IMG/VR virus record: IMGVR_UViG_3300021138_000093
Coordinates: 1 to 36,108 of that record
Reading direction: 5' to 3' (one strand)
Source of the DNA: a virus
DNA length: 36,108 nt
This document shows, piece by piece, positions 13,427 to 22,200 of the stretch (position 1 is its first letter; every line of letters begins with the position of its first letter). The position numbers were made by a program, and so were the translations under genes. Under the pieces are notes generated by a model, which had not been told where the DNA came from, did no database searches, and worked only from the letters and a program-made list of their open reading frames with translations.

Positions 13427-14748
13427 TGGCGCGGCACCAACGAGTCACCGTTCAGGAGAAAATCTCCGAACTCCCAAATCGCCCAAGCCCCTACGTCGTC
13501 AAATGGCGCGTCAATGGCGAGGCCACGTCCCGTTCGTTCCGCAAGCTCATGGGCGACGGCGGAGCCGCTCAGTTCCACGCCGACCTCTGCAAGGCCGTCA
13601 ATGAGGGCGTGCGCTGGAACCCCGTCACGCTGCTCCCGGTCACTATGGACGTGATCGAAGAGGTCTTGGTCCTCGACTTCATGCGTTCCTACATGACTGG
13701 CCGCTGGGCCCGTCTGTCTCCACGAACCCGCCGCACCTACTCCGAGGGCATTTCCTATTTCGTCCTCGCCGCTGTTAAGCCAAACGCCACTGCTCCCCAG
13801 GTCGCCTGGGTCACCGAAATCCAGAACTGGCTTCGCGAATGTGCCAAAGGTGAAGCCGCAACCTTGCCCCCCGACCTGACCAAGTGGATCGCCCGCTTCG
13901 GTCTTCACATCAACGACCTCGACGCCGACACGCTTGTTCGTGTTGCCGAGAACATGAAAACGTCCCCATCGGGAACCGCACTTGCCCCGGCGTCGTACAG
14001 CGCACGCCGCCGTCCCGCTGTCACCGCACTCAAAGCTGCTGTCACCGCCAAGCTTCTCGACAAGGTGGAATGGCCCGCCACTTCTACCGGTGCCGAGCTC
14101 AAAAGCGAGATGACCCCGCCCAAGGCAGCCAAGTACCCCAACACCTTTACGCTCCACAAGATCATCGAGGCAATGGCCACCGACGAGCCGTCGACCTACC
14201 GCTGGCAGTGCATGAGCGCGATCTCTGGCTTGCTTGGTCTGCGTCCGTCAGAAGTCGCCGTGCTGGAAGTCGAGGACTTTGACTTTACGGGTGACCGTGC
14301 GACGGTGACGGTCGCGCGGGCACTCAACGACGACGATGGCAAGTGGTCAGAGACATCAGAGGTCGTGGGATACCCCAAGACTTCGCGTAGTTTCCGCACG
14401 TTGCCACTGGTTCCCTACGTCGAGCGTTTGGTGCTTGAACACATGGAGCGCACCGGCATCACCTCGGGCCCGCTGTTCAAGACGAGCAAGGATTGCTGGC
14501 CGACGACCAATCACTGGGGCACCGTGCTCCGCCGGGGCAAGGTCAAGGCGGGATGGGCACCGAGGTTTACGGTCTACGACTTGCGCCACTGCGCGGCCAG
14601 TCACCGCGTCCGCGTCTTTGGTCTTGCTGCCACCGCCGCAGCTCTTGGCCACTCCGTCGAGACCCTTACCCGCAACTACTTGCACGACGAAGAGTCAGAC
14701 CCCGAGACCGAGCAGCGTTTGCTCGAAGTGTTGTACTCATTTGAGTAG
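13426..14748 (+). CDS. int: Tyrosine recombinase (integrase)
   Basis: 440 residues. The N-terminal arm-binding and core-binding domains (about 1-230) include YVVKWRVNGEATSRSFRK. The catalytic domain has the first Arg in GLLGLRPSEVA (about 271), the second Arg in YDLRHCAAS (about 386, with Tyr in the usual first His position), LGHS (about 408), and the nucleophile Tyr in TRNYLHDE (about 418). Catalyses integration between attP and a host tRNA-Gly gene (inference from the core). Convergent with the next gene; the coding ends overlap by 12 bp. Confidence 0.92.
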   Translation: MARHQRVTVQEKISELPNRPSPYVVKWRVNGEATSRSFRKLMGDGGAAQFHADLCKAVNEGVRWNPVTLLPVTMDVIEEVLVLDFMRSYMTGRWARLSPRTRRTYSEGISYFVLAAVKPNATAPQVAWVTEIQNWLRECAKGEAATLPPDLTKWIARFGLHINDLDADTLVRVAENMKTSPSGTALAPASYSARRRPAVTALKAAVTAKLLDKVEWPATSTGAELKSEMTPPKAAKYPNTFTLHKIIEAMATDEPSTYRWQCMSAISGLLGLRPSEVAVLEVEDFDFTGDRATVTVARALNDDDGKWSETSEVVGYPKTSRSFRTLPLVPYVERLVLEHMERTGITSGPLFKTSKDCWPTTNHWGTVLRRGKVKAGWAPRFTVYDLRHCAASHRVRVFGLAATAAALGHSVETLTRNYLHDEESDPETEQRLLEVLYSFE

Positions 14749-15633
14749 TCGGCGCAGTAGCTCTTCGTCGCTCATTGTGGCGAAGTGCTTGATGGTGCCA
14801 TCGAGGTCATCGCCAAGCTGGGCGATGGCCCCGATGGCACTGATCCGAAGTTGATCAAGACCACGCTTAGGCAGCATGGCGATGGCGAGCTTGCGGGAGA
14901 TTGGGTAGTCAGGTGGCAAGAGCTGCGCGGCCCGGCAACTGACGCGCACCACATCTCGCGAACCATGACGACGAGCCATGACGAGACCGGTTGAAGTCAC
15001 CGACGAAAAGGCGCCAACGAATCCAAAGCGTGCGGCGTCGGGCTGCTTGTAGACGTTGAGAAAGTAGTAGTCCCGGTTCTTGACCAATGGCAGGTCGTCA
15101 CGAAGCCAACGCACGATGAGCTCGTCCATCGTTGCGGTGGAACCTTTAGCAGCGCCGTAGGTGCGAATGTCAAAGTCAGGGTCGACGGCCCAATGAACGA
15201 ACGCAGCCAAACTGAGACCGTTATCACCTGCGGCCAACGCATTGCGCGGGGTTTTTACATTCACAGGAACCCCGACCGGCCCCGACGAAGTAATGAACTC
15301 AACCCAAATGTCGGCGGGCGGTCTTTCTCCCGACAGGGCTTCGATGATGACGCCTTGCAGTTGTTCAATGCCCCGCTTCTTGGACAAGACTGCTACCTCG
15401 GCGCTGATCTTGTTGATCGTCGCTGGCTTCTTGAGTCGAGCAATCAAGGCGCGCTCGTAAGGCTTGCCCCACTCTTGATCTTGGGGAATGTGGCTAACGT
15501 CACCGCGGGCGTCTTCAATCGCTTTCGCAAATGACTTAGTGGCGCCGAGAACGTCAAAGTAGCTGGCCAAACGTTCGAGCCAGAGGTCACTGGGCGCGTG
15601 AGGTGCCGTGTCAAAGAGAGATTGCTGTCGCAC
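14737..15633 (-). CDS. Possible PD-(D/E)xK-type nuclease; lysogenic-conversion candidate
   Basis: 298 residues from a GTG start at 15633, placed 7 nt after the GACGGT element. Residues about 105-130 read ADIWVEF, then VPVNVKT. D108 and K127 fit a PD-(D/E)xK nuclease core in which the middle acid is Asn, so catalysis is uncertain. The N-terminal region is helical (FDTAPHAPSDLWLERLASYF), and a Lys/Arg-rich C-terminus follows. It lies between int and the lysis genes, the usual site of cargo expressed in lysogens, and has its own promoter. A restriction-like or exclusion role is inference. Confidence 0.5.
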   Translation of the reverse strand: MRQQSLFDTAPHAPSDLWLERLASYFDVLGATKSFAKAIEDARGDVSHIPQDQEWGKPYERALIARLKKPATINKISAEVAVLSKKRGIEQLQGVIIEALSGERPPADIWVEFITSSGPVGVPVNVKTPRNALAAGDNGLSLAAFVHWAVDPDFDIRTYGAAKGSTATMDELIVRWLRDDLPLVKNRDYYFLNVYKQPDAARFGFVGAFSSVTSTGLVMARRHGSRDVVRVSCRAAQLLPPDYPISRKLAIAMLPKRGLDQLRISAIGAIAQLGDDLDGTIKHFATMSDEELLRRLLK

Positions 15634-15640
15634 CGTTTTT

Positions 15641-15668
15641 ACCGTCGGCGCAATCTGGGCGAATGCCA
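15641..15668 (-). promoter_or_regulatory. Early-family promoter of gene 15633
   Basis: Reverse strand: TGGCAT (15663-15668), 16-bp spacer, GACGGT (15641-15646), 7 nt to the GTG. The core GCGCCGACGGT is identical to 6789-6799. Confidence 0.6.
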
Positions 15669-15683
15669 GGAGGTAGCTAAGAG

Positions 15684-16013
15684 TTAGCGCACCTTTTCTT
15701 CGATGCGCTTAATGCGTGCTTCGATGGCGTCACGTTGCTCGTCTTTGATCAAACGGGCGCCGATCTTGGTGCCGATGTACGAACCGGTGAAGTTGCCAAC
15801 TACGCCAGCGACCAAGACCGCAACGGTGCCAGCTACTCCGTGGTGCATGCCTACGTTGTTGTAGTAGATCGCCAGAAAGTAAACGAGGCCGTAGACGGCT
15901 TCAGTCACACCAGCCAGAACGGGTTTGTTGCGTGCCTCGGCTTGCGTCATGGCTACGCACGCAAGGTTCGAAATAAAGAGAGTGATCAAACACAGAAGCG
16001 CAACACTCAACAT
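15684..16013 (-). CDS. Multi-span membrane protein, holin candidate (109 aa)
   Basis: Hydrophobic segments at about 2-22, 35-55 and 60-80, then a charged, coiled-coil-like tail (KDEQRDAIEARIKRIEEKVR). Three membrane spans, small size and position two genes after the endolysin fit a holin, which would release endolysin or depolarise the membrane. AAAGG precedes ATG 16013, and the upstream stop is 2 nt away. Confidence 0.65.
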   Translation of the reverse strand: MLSVALLCLITLFISNLACVAMTQAEARNKPVLAGVTEAVYGLVYFLAIYYNNVGMHHGVAGTVAVLVAGVVGNFTGSYIGTKIGARLIKDEQRDAIEARIKRIEEKVR

Positions 16014-16015
16014 GG

Positions 16016-16381
16016 CTAAGCCTTTGGTAGCTGCTCGGCAAGGGCGATGATTGCTTCTTCGGTTCGGCGCACGCGGTCTCCGAGCCGGTTGGTCTGGCCA
16101 CCGTTAGGCGTGACTTCCCTCTTCAACGCGGCAACAGCCGCTTCGAGGTTGTCGAGGCGTTCAATGAGACCAGGGGCAGGCGAGGGCTCTTCAATCGACG
16201 AGGGCTTGCCAACGATGGCCTCGTAGAGAGCGTCGATCTTTTGATTGCGGCGGCGTACGTGCTTCCAGACCTTGACCACAAACGGGGACCCGGCCACGCT
16301 GAGCGCAGTGAAAATCAAACCAATAGCCCAGTAGGTGTACGTGACACCGCTTGGGATTACCGATGAGGCAATCAAGTGCAT
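16016..16381 (-). CDS. Single-span membrane protein with coiled coil, holin-like (121 aa)
   Basis: Start ATG 16381, 2 nt after the endolysin stop; an upstream extension to 16438 overlaps the endolysin gene and is rejected. One membrane segment at about 14-36 is followed by a basic stretch (WKHVRRRNQK) and a heptad-patterned region (about 75-118). This shape is common next to actinophage lysins. With the next gene it forms a likely two-component lysis membrane system. Confidence 0.65.
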   Translation of the reverse strand: MHLIASSVIPSGVTYTYWAIGLIFTALSVAGSPFVVKVWKHVRRRNQKIDALYEAIVGKPSSIEEPSPAPGLIERLDNLEAAVAALKREVTPNGGQTNRLGDRVRRTEEAIIALAEQLPKA

Positions 16382-16383
16382 AG

Positions 16384-17526
16384 CTACTTCTTTCGACGGT
16401 AGAGGGTTGGGATTGCAATAGACAGGACCGCGAAACAAATGACGAGGTAGAGACCCCAGGGGCTACCGGATGACGGGACCGGCTGCGGGATAGGCACGTT
16501 GACCGTCGAAGAGGTCACCGGAGCGTGCGCGGCTTCGTAAGCGGCGAGGGCACGAATAGTTGTAGGTCCCCACATGCCGTCACACTGCGCGGCGGGCAGG
16601 CCGAGCTTGTGCTGCAAGAGCATGACGCCGTAGAGCGTGGCTTGACCAAACGCGCCGTCGATCTTGTTGGACGGGTAAAGGTGGAACTTGGCCAGCGTCT
16701 TCTGAATCAAGACCACGGCAGGGCCCGTCGAGGGTTCCGTGTAGATCGGCGATGCTGGCTGCGATTTGGTGGGTGGAGAGACGAGAACCGCGCCGAGGCC
16801 GTTGGCTTTCATCCATGCAGGCGTCGTGACCGAAGCATCGCCCTTGTATCCGGGCACAAACAGCGCGTCAGTGAACTGCCAGATAACGGCCGAGTTCCAG
16901 ACGCCGGTGCGCGGAGCGTTGAACCCACACCCGTAAGCGTGAATACCCTTGGGAACTACGCCCTCGCCAAGCGGGTACGCCGCAATCCACAGCGGCGCGA
17001 TGTTGGCAATGACGTGGCTCTGGCTAAACGCGTAGTAGGCGCCGGTGTAGACGATGGCGGTGCGGTGCGTAAGTGCGTCCACTTCGTGAAGCCACGCGAC
17101 AGCCCAGGCCCAAGTTGCCGCGGGACTGGTGGCGGTGACTTCGAGGTCGAGCACCGGTGGGAATGAAGCGTGTGGGTTCGAGTGCGCAACGAAGTAGCGG
17201 GCGTCGAGAGCCGGGTTGTCCTTGCCCGGCTGCGCGTAGTCATAGTTTCCAAACGGAAGACCGGCCTTGACCGCGCCAGCTTCTTGCGAAGGTGCGAGGG
17301 GGTTGGAGTACCAAGTGCCCTCGGTCGTCTTGATGTAAGCGCCCGCGATCCCGGCTTTGGCGACGGTTGCCCAAGCTACGGCGCCGTTGTTCGAGCTCAC
17401 GTCAATCAATCGGAGCCACTGCGAGCACGGCACGGTTTGGATCGGTGGGTTGCTCGCGGCACCAGCTGGCACCCCGATCACGGCAACGGACGTGACAAAA
17501 GCGAGAAGGGCAAACAAGCGGCGCAT
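16384..17526 (-). CDS. lysA: GH25 endolysin with signal peptide and C-terminal membrane anchor
   Basis: 380 residues; the ATG at 17526 is fixed by the late motif 7 nt upstream and the signal peptide that follows (MRRLFALLAFVTSVAVIG, then a PAGAAS cleavage-like site). The GH25 muramidase domain is at about 40-230, with IDVSSNNG (catalytic Asp42) and DLE (127-129) on the barrel strands, ending in IWQFTD. A peptidoglycan-binding repeat follows at about 270-340. The C-terminus is a hydrophobic span (about 356-374) with an RRKK tail. It cleaves host cell-wall glycan. Carrying both an export signal and a C-terminal anchor is uncommon. Confidence 0.88.
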   Translation of the reverse strand: MRRLFALLAFVTSVAVIGVPAGAASNPPIQTVPCSQWLRLIDVSSNNGAVAWATVAKAGIAGAYIKTTEGTWYSNPLAPSQEAGAVKAGLPFGNYDYAQPGKDNPALDARYFVAHSNPHASFPPVLDLEVTATSPAATWAWAVAWLHEVDALTHRTAIVYTGAYYAFSQSHVIANIAPLWIAAYPLGEGVVPKGIHAYGCGFNAPRTGVWNSAVIWQFTDALFVPGYKGDASVTTPAWMKANGLGAVLVSPPTKSQPASPIYTEPSTGPAVVLIQKTLAKFHLYPSNKIDGAFGQATLYGVMLLQHKLGLPAAQCDGMWGPTTIRALAAYEAAHAPVTSSTVNVPIPQPVPSSGSPWGLYLVICFAVLSIAIPTLYRRKK

Positions 17527-17533
17527 GACTGGG

Positions 17534-17544
17534 GACGCTTGCTG
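17534..17544 (-). promoter_or_regulatory. Late promoter-like motif before the endolysin
   Basis: CAGCAAGCGTC, 7 nt from ATG 17526; no separate Shine-Dalgarno. Confidence 0.65.
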
Positions 17545-17557
17545 CAAGACGACGTGG

Positions 17558-18022
17558 CTACTTTGCAGGCGCAATCAGGCCCGCGATGTATTGGGAACCT
17601 TCCCAGTCCGCGTGAGCCACGCTGTGGGCACCCCCGACGCCGCGGTGGTGGTAGGCACAAAGCCAGATCAGGTTGGCGGCGCTATTGACCCAAGTCCCCA
17701 CTTCGTCGGGGTTGCTAACGCCCGGGTAGTCCATTTCGAGGGCCGCGAGGTCCACCCCAGCGATCAACGCGAACTCGATGTGGTGGTGGTGCAGCTCGAG
17801 GCCGGGTTGTGGGCCGCGCGCAGGCACCGGGGCTGGGTTGCCAAACTCGTCGCGGCAGTCTTGGTATCCGATCCGCTCACCAATGTGACAGCGAGCCGTT
17901 GCGCGGTGCTTGCGGTGATAGGCGTTGAAGTCGGCGTAGTGCGGGTCGTGCGCTCGCGGGGCGTGATCTGGGTAGTGGATCAAGTAGCTGTGGTGCGCGG
18001 CGTGGTCGTGCTCGGCGGTCAT
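17558..18022 (-). CDS. HNH-type nuclease domain protein (154 aa)
   Basis: Start ATG 18022 set by the late motif 7 nt upstream. The C-terminal half carries an HNH pattern: LELHHHHIEFAL, then about 35 residues, AANLIWLCAYHHRG. The N-terminal part has Cys and His residues (CHIGERIGYQDCRDEFG) that may bind zinc. The protein resembles a group found near actinophage lysis or tail genes. It may act as a packaging-associated nuclease or be a selfish nuclease; position between tail and lysis genes does not settle it. Confidence 0.72.
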   Translation of the reverse strand: MTAEHDHAAHHSYLIHYPDHAPRAHDPHYADFNAYHRKHRATARCHIGERIGYQDCRDEFGNPAPVPARGPQPGLELHHHHIEFALIAGVDLAALEMDYPGVSNPDEVGTWVNSAANLIWLCAYHHRGVGGAHSVAHADWEGSQYIAGLIAPAK

Positions 18023-18029
18023 AGACCGG

Positions 18030-18040
18030 GACGCTTGCTG
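18030..18040 (-). promoter_or_regulatory. Late promoter-like motif before the HNH gene
   Basis: CAGCAAGCGTC, 2 nt after the tail-gene TAG and 7 nt before ATG 18022. Identical in motif and spacing to the copy at 17534. Confidence 0.65.
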
Positions 18041-18042
18041 AC

Positions 18043-21000
18043 CTACTTTTGGCGAAACAGCGCGTCGTACAAAGTCGAGAGCAGCTCGGGCGAGTGCATT
18101 GAGCGGGCTTCGGGAGCTACGGGGTTTCCGTTGGCGTCGATGGTCACCTTTTCCAACTGGCATTGCACCTGGAAACTGTCAGAGGCACCGTCCGCAACGA
18201 CGACCGTCAAGGTCACAATGCGCGCGGGGAAGGTGATCAACCCACCAAGCGTCGATACCTCTACCGTGCAAAAGTCCCCAACGTGGAAGTCGAGAACGCC
18301 GTAGGGACGAAGCGGCGGGCCAGCGTCATAGGTGACCTGCGCCGTGACGAGCGTCTTGCCGTTGTTCTGGACGTATTGCTTCGAGAGCTGCTCGAGCGAG
18401 CTGGCTTCGGTGAGCGACGTTGCCGACAACGGCGTCACGTGGCGACCGTATCGAGCAAGGTTCGCCACAGCAGACGTGGTGTCCGCATCGGTCGCCGTTA
18501 AGTCTGTTGGCCATTCGCCGTACACCGTCGTCGGGTCGGTGGCGGTTCCGTTCGTGGTCGGCGTCGGGTTCATAACGCCGGTGCCCTCGGCGCGCACGAC
18601 AGTGGCGAGGTTGTCCCACTTCGCGTCCATCTGAATGGATACAGAGTTGCGCTCGGTAAAGACGAGATCGCCGATGCGGTTTTCTCCGCGAAGGTCGGCA
18701 ACCGTGAACTCGCGCGTTGCGGGGTTTACCCAGTATTCAGCGCCACCGACAGTTTGCGACCCGACCTTCTGCATGGCGGCACTAATCAACATGTTGCGCT
18801 CGAAGGCGATACCGCCCTGCAACTGAATGTCGGTAGTCATGGCGTTCTTCCACCCGAGGCCAAGGTGACCGTAGGGTTTGGCCTGCTCGCGGTTGATCAG
18901 GTCCTCGAAGACCGCCGAGATGTATTCGTCGTTGTAGACGAGCATGTTGGGATCGGCGGGCAAGACTCCCGTGCCCACAACGCCACTGTTCTCGATCACG
19001 CGGTGCGCCAGTTGCTCGGTGACGTTCATCGCCACTACCTGAATGGACGCCATCGCCGTGTCAAGTGAGTACGAAGTGATCGGACCCTGCAGGCGGATTT
19101 CGTCGCCGATGCTAAAGACGGCCTCGACCACGTCCGGCTCTAAAAGATCAAGGGCGGAGTCTCCAGCCTGGGCGAGTCGTCCGTACAAGATGCGTTGCGT
19201 CACGGGGTCGGACCAGCGTCGGTAAATCTCGGCAATCGACACCGTGAACTGCAACTGTCCCGAACCCTTGAGGGCTTCGCTGCACTGCAACGATGCGTAC
19301 TCACTGAGGTAGCAAACGGGCGTCAGCTCACCGGTTTGACGGTCGAGCAGTTGAAGCATCAGCGTCGAGGTTTCGTTCTTGACCACGCCACGCACGAGCG
19401 TTTTCGGACCTGATCCCACCGAGTTGGTCGCCCAAATGTAAAAAGAAACCGGACCCGTGTAGCCGTCGGCGGGCGTAAAGGTGATGCGCGTTTGAGTTGG
19501 GCCAACCGCGGACTGGCTAAGTGTTCCCGATCCCGAAACGAGGCTGTACGAGAAGGTGTCGCCATTGTTGGCTGGGTTGGGGTCAGAGACCGTGAAAATC
19601 TGAGACGTGGAGCTACCAGGTTGGGCACCAGGCATCGTGTCGGGAAATGGAGCACCAGGTGCAACCGGGTGGTTAGTCACGGTGCCCGAGAAGAATGAAA
19701 CAGCCCCGGTGATCGGTGCCTTCTTGTGGGCCACGTTCACGGCGCGAGCGGCAAAGTGGTAGCCACCAGAGAAGCCCGTTGGTGGGGTAATCACCAAGTG
19801 GCGAGCGAGCTTGCTGCTGTTTGCCGCGGGTGTGGCCATGACGGTCACGTACGGCTGCTCGAGGTTGGATAGGAATGGGTCGGTCACCGGTATTTCGAGA
19901 ACGACGGCGCCACCACTTCGCCCCGCGTAGTCGGATACCTTCGAGAGCACGCTCCACACGACGGCATTGGTTGCCGGGTTGTAAAGGCCGAGCTCAAGCC
20001 ACCAGCTACTGCCGGTCAGGCCAATGTCCGGGTCGGTCCACTCAATGTCCACCTCGGCGATGTTGTTTTCGATGATCGTCGGGGCGACTGTCGTCGAGCC
20101 CGAGATCGTCGGGGCGGTCGGTCCGGTTGGTGGCGTGACCGTGACGGTAATTTCTTTCCACTGCGACCAGTTCGTGGTGCCGGTTTCGTTGGCAACGAGG
20201 TAGAGCGTCCGAGAGCCGGTCCACAAGTCGGTCGAAGCGAACGACACTTGTGCCGACAGGCCGGTTCCGGTCACTGCAATCTCTCCGATGTCTACGCCCG
20301 TCGTCGGATCAACGAGCAAGAGGCTCGTAAACAATCCGGACAATGAGTAGGTCGGGTCTGGGAAGTTGCCGAAATACCAACTGATCGACGACGAGTTGGG
20401 GTCGGTCGTGGTGAACGTGGCGATGCTGTTGCCGCCAAGTTCAACGGATGGCAACAATCCCTGTGGTTGCGTTGGGTAAACGGAAGAACCGGTCGTGCCG
20501 CCATTGTTTACGGCTACGCCGAGGTTAAGGTTTTCGTCAATTGAGGTAAGCCAGATGTGCGATGCGGCCGTCACACCATCACTTACCGACGGGCCTTGAC
20601 CGATTGAAGTTGTCCAGGCGATGCCGACAGACGACGTGCCACCGACCATCGCGGCGGTTCCTGCCACTGCCAATGACAGGGGCGTGACCATGTTGCCGCT
20701 TGCTGTCGGTGACGATTTTGCGGCGACGCTAAGGCCAGAAGCCGAGTCGTAAGCGGTCAAGGCGACGCCACCAACGTTGTGCTGGTAATCGGTTCCGAAG
20801 ATGGTCGTCGGGTTGTAGTAGCTGTCTCCCGCTTCGCGGTACCCCGAAGAAACAAAAGCGACTACTTTGCCGTCGCCAAAGTTTCCGGTGCCAGTGGCTC
20901 CGGCAAAAAGTCCGTAGTTGGTCAAGAGTTTGGTGACTTGTGTGGCTAAACCGTCGGCCAAGTCGCTGGACGTGTAGCCAACCAGGAAGGAACACGCGTC

Positions 21001-22200
21001 ACCGTCACTCGATCCAGGACTGGCTACTTCGATTCCGTTCGGGCTCTTGAAACTGATGTTGGCACCAGCCGTAATGTTGTCGGAAGCCACCCACACAACG
21101 TCAGACGAGGGGTCGTAGGTGATTGGGGCGTGGGTGAGGCTACTTCCGTAATGAGATGTCTCTACGACCAACGCTTCTCCACCGAGTCGGTTCTCGGCCA
21201 TGTAGAAGTGAAACAGGCGACTACCACGACGCCAGCCTTCCGACAGTCGCCATCCTGACGGAGGAGTTCCGCCACTGCGCCAGTCGGTGGTTCGCAGGTT
21301 GTAATCCATTGCGCTTGCGTTGCTGATTTGACCGCCACCGACCACCGTGCCGGGCTGGTCAAAGCTCCACGAGATGTTTTCGGCAGTCGTCAGACTCCAG
21401 TCACCAACATCGCGACCGATTGTTGCCAGTGCGTACAAGCTGTCTCCGTGAGCCGCCATCGACTCGACAATGACGAACGGGGACTGCACGCTGTTGAGGT
21501 GTCCCACGCTCGGCGTTTGTCCGACCGTGAACATTGCGGTCTGCATGGTTTCGGTTCCTGGACCAAAGATGAAACGTTGAAAAATGGAAGCCGTCGAGGT
21601 AAGAGTTTCGCCAGTGTCTTGCTGAGCAACTGCGTGAGCTACGTAGAGGTTGCCGGTTCCGCCGCTCGTCATCGCAGTAATGCGTGGCAAGTAGTCGTCC
21701 GCCGACGTGTAGGTCTTGGGAATGTCGCCGCGGTAAGTCCAGTTGCCGGAGTAGGACGTTCCCGACACCGAGGCCAGCCCGTACACCGCGGATCCATTGA
21801 GGTTGCCACTTGGGGCAGCCGCCATCGTAAAAGTCGTGCCGTCCTCGGATCGCATAACAGGGCGGTCCGTTGATCCGAGCATCCACACATCAATGCCGAT
21901 GTAGAGATCGCCCGTGTCTGGATCGGTCGCCAGCACTGGCTTGATCTGCGACGCGAGACCGTCAAGGCCTTCAATCGAACCGTACGCGATTGCGTTCCCC
22001 GAGGTGTCAAGCAAGACAGCCACAAGCGTCTCGCCAGTGGTCGCGTCGACGCGGGTGCCTGCAGAGATTGTTTTGCCCGCAACTTCGAGGGTGTCGCCAC
22101 GGAACGAGTAGACCGCCCACGTGTTGCCGCTCGTTGCGCCAATCGTTTGCGGAATGACACGACTACCCGTGACGGGGTATTGGTGAATGTTCGTGCTCAT
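18043..22200 (-). CDS. Large tail tip protein with C-terminal Gp37-like domain (1385 aa)
   Basis: ATG 22200 overlaps the preceding stop (ATGA). The N-terminal two thirds are rich in Gly, Ser and Thr, with propeller- or fibre-like repeats (DGLYALATIGR-type turns, many Trp), then Ig/cadherin-like segments (about 640-930, for example PTGPTAPTISG and SFYIWATNSVGSGP). The last 450 residues (from about 935: LMLQLLDRQTGELTPVCYL, LQCSEALKGSGQLQFTV) match the ReqiPepy6 Gp37-like minor tail proteins that form the tail hub. It likely joins host recognition with the hub. One of the longest genes, as expected for a tip protein. Confidence 0.8.
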   Translation of the reverse strand: MSTNIHQYPVTGSRVIPQTIGATSGNTWAVYSFRGDTLEVAGKTISAGTRVDATTGETLVAVLLDTSGNAIAYGSIEGLDGLASQIKPVLATDPDTGDLYIGIDVWMLGSTDRPVMRSEDGTTFTMAAAPSGNLNGSAVYGLASVSGTSYSGNWTYRGDIPKTYTSADDYLPRITAMTSGGTGNLYVAHAVAQQDTGETLTSTASIFQRFIFGPGTETMQTAMFTVGQTPSVGHLNSVQSPFVIVESMAAHGDSLYALATIGRDVGDWSLTTAENISWSFDQPGTVVGGGQISNASAMDYNLRTTDWRSGGTPPSGWRLSEGWRRGSRLFHFYMAENRLGGEALVVETSHYGSSLTHAPITYDPSSDVVWVASDNITAGANISFKSPNGIEVASPGSSDGDACSFLVGYTSSDLADGLATQVTKLLTNYGLFAGATGTGNFGDGKVVAFVSSGYREAGDSYYNPTTIFGTDYQHNVGGVALTAYDSASGLSVAAKSSPTASGNMVTPLSLAVAGTAAMVGGTSSVGIAWTTSIGQGPSVSDGVTAASHIWLTSIDENLNLGVAVNNGGTTGSSVYPTQPQGLLPSVELGGNSIATFTTTDPNSSSISWYFGNFPDPTYSLSGLFTSLLLVDPTTGVDIGEIAVTGTGLSAQVSFASTDLWTGSRTLYLVANETGTTNWSQWKEITVTVTPPTGPTAPTISGSTTVAPTIIENNIAEVDIEWTDPDIGLTGSSWWLELGLYNPATNAVVWSVLSKVSDYAGRSGGAVVLEIPVTDPFLSNLEQPYVTVMATPAANSSKLARHLVITPPTGFSGGYHFAARAVNVAHKKAPITGAVSFFSGTVTNHPVAPGAPFPDTMPGAQPGSSTSQIFTVSDPNPANNGDTFSYSLVSGSGTLSQSAVGPTQTRITFTPADGYTGPVSFYIWATNSVGSGPKTLVRGVVKNETSTLMLQLLDRQTGELTPVCYLSEYASLQCSEALKGSGQLQFTVSIAEIYRRWSDPVTQRILYGRLAQAGDSALDLLEPDVVEAVFSIGDEIRLQGPITSYSLDTAMASIQVVAMNVTEQLAHRVIENSGVVGTGVLPADPNMLVYNDEYISAVFEDLINREQAKPYGHLGLGWKNAMTTDIQLQGGIAFERNMLISAAMQKVGSQTVGGAEYWVNPATREFTVADLRGENRIGDLVFTERNSVSIQMDAKWDNLATVVRAEGTGVMNPTPTTNGTATDPTTVYGEWPTDLTATDADTTSAVANLARYGRHVTPLSATSLTEASSLEQLSKQYVQNNGKTLVTAQVTYDAGPPLRPYGVLDFHVGDFCTVEVSTLGGLITFPARIVTLTVVVADGASDSFQVQCQLEKVTIDANGNPVAPEARSMHSPELLSTLYDALFRQK

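Noticed and set aside
17357-18304. Forward open frame opposite the endolysin/HNH genes
   Set aside because: It crosses several gene boundaries on the other strand; its translation has no domain pattern and no ribosome site.
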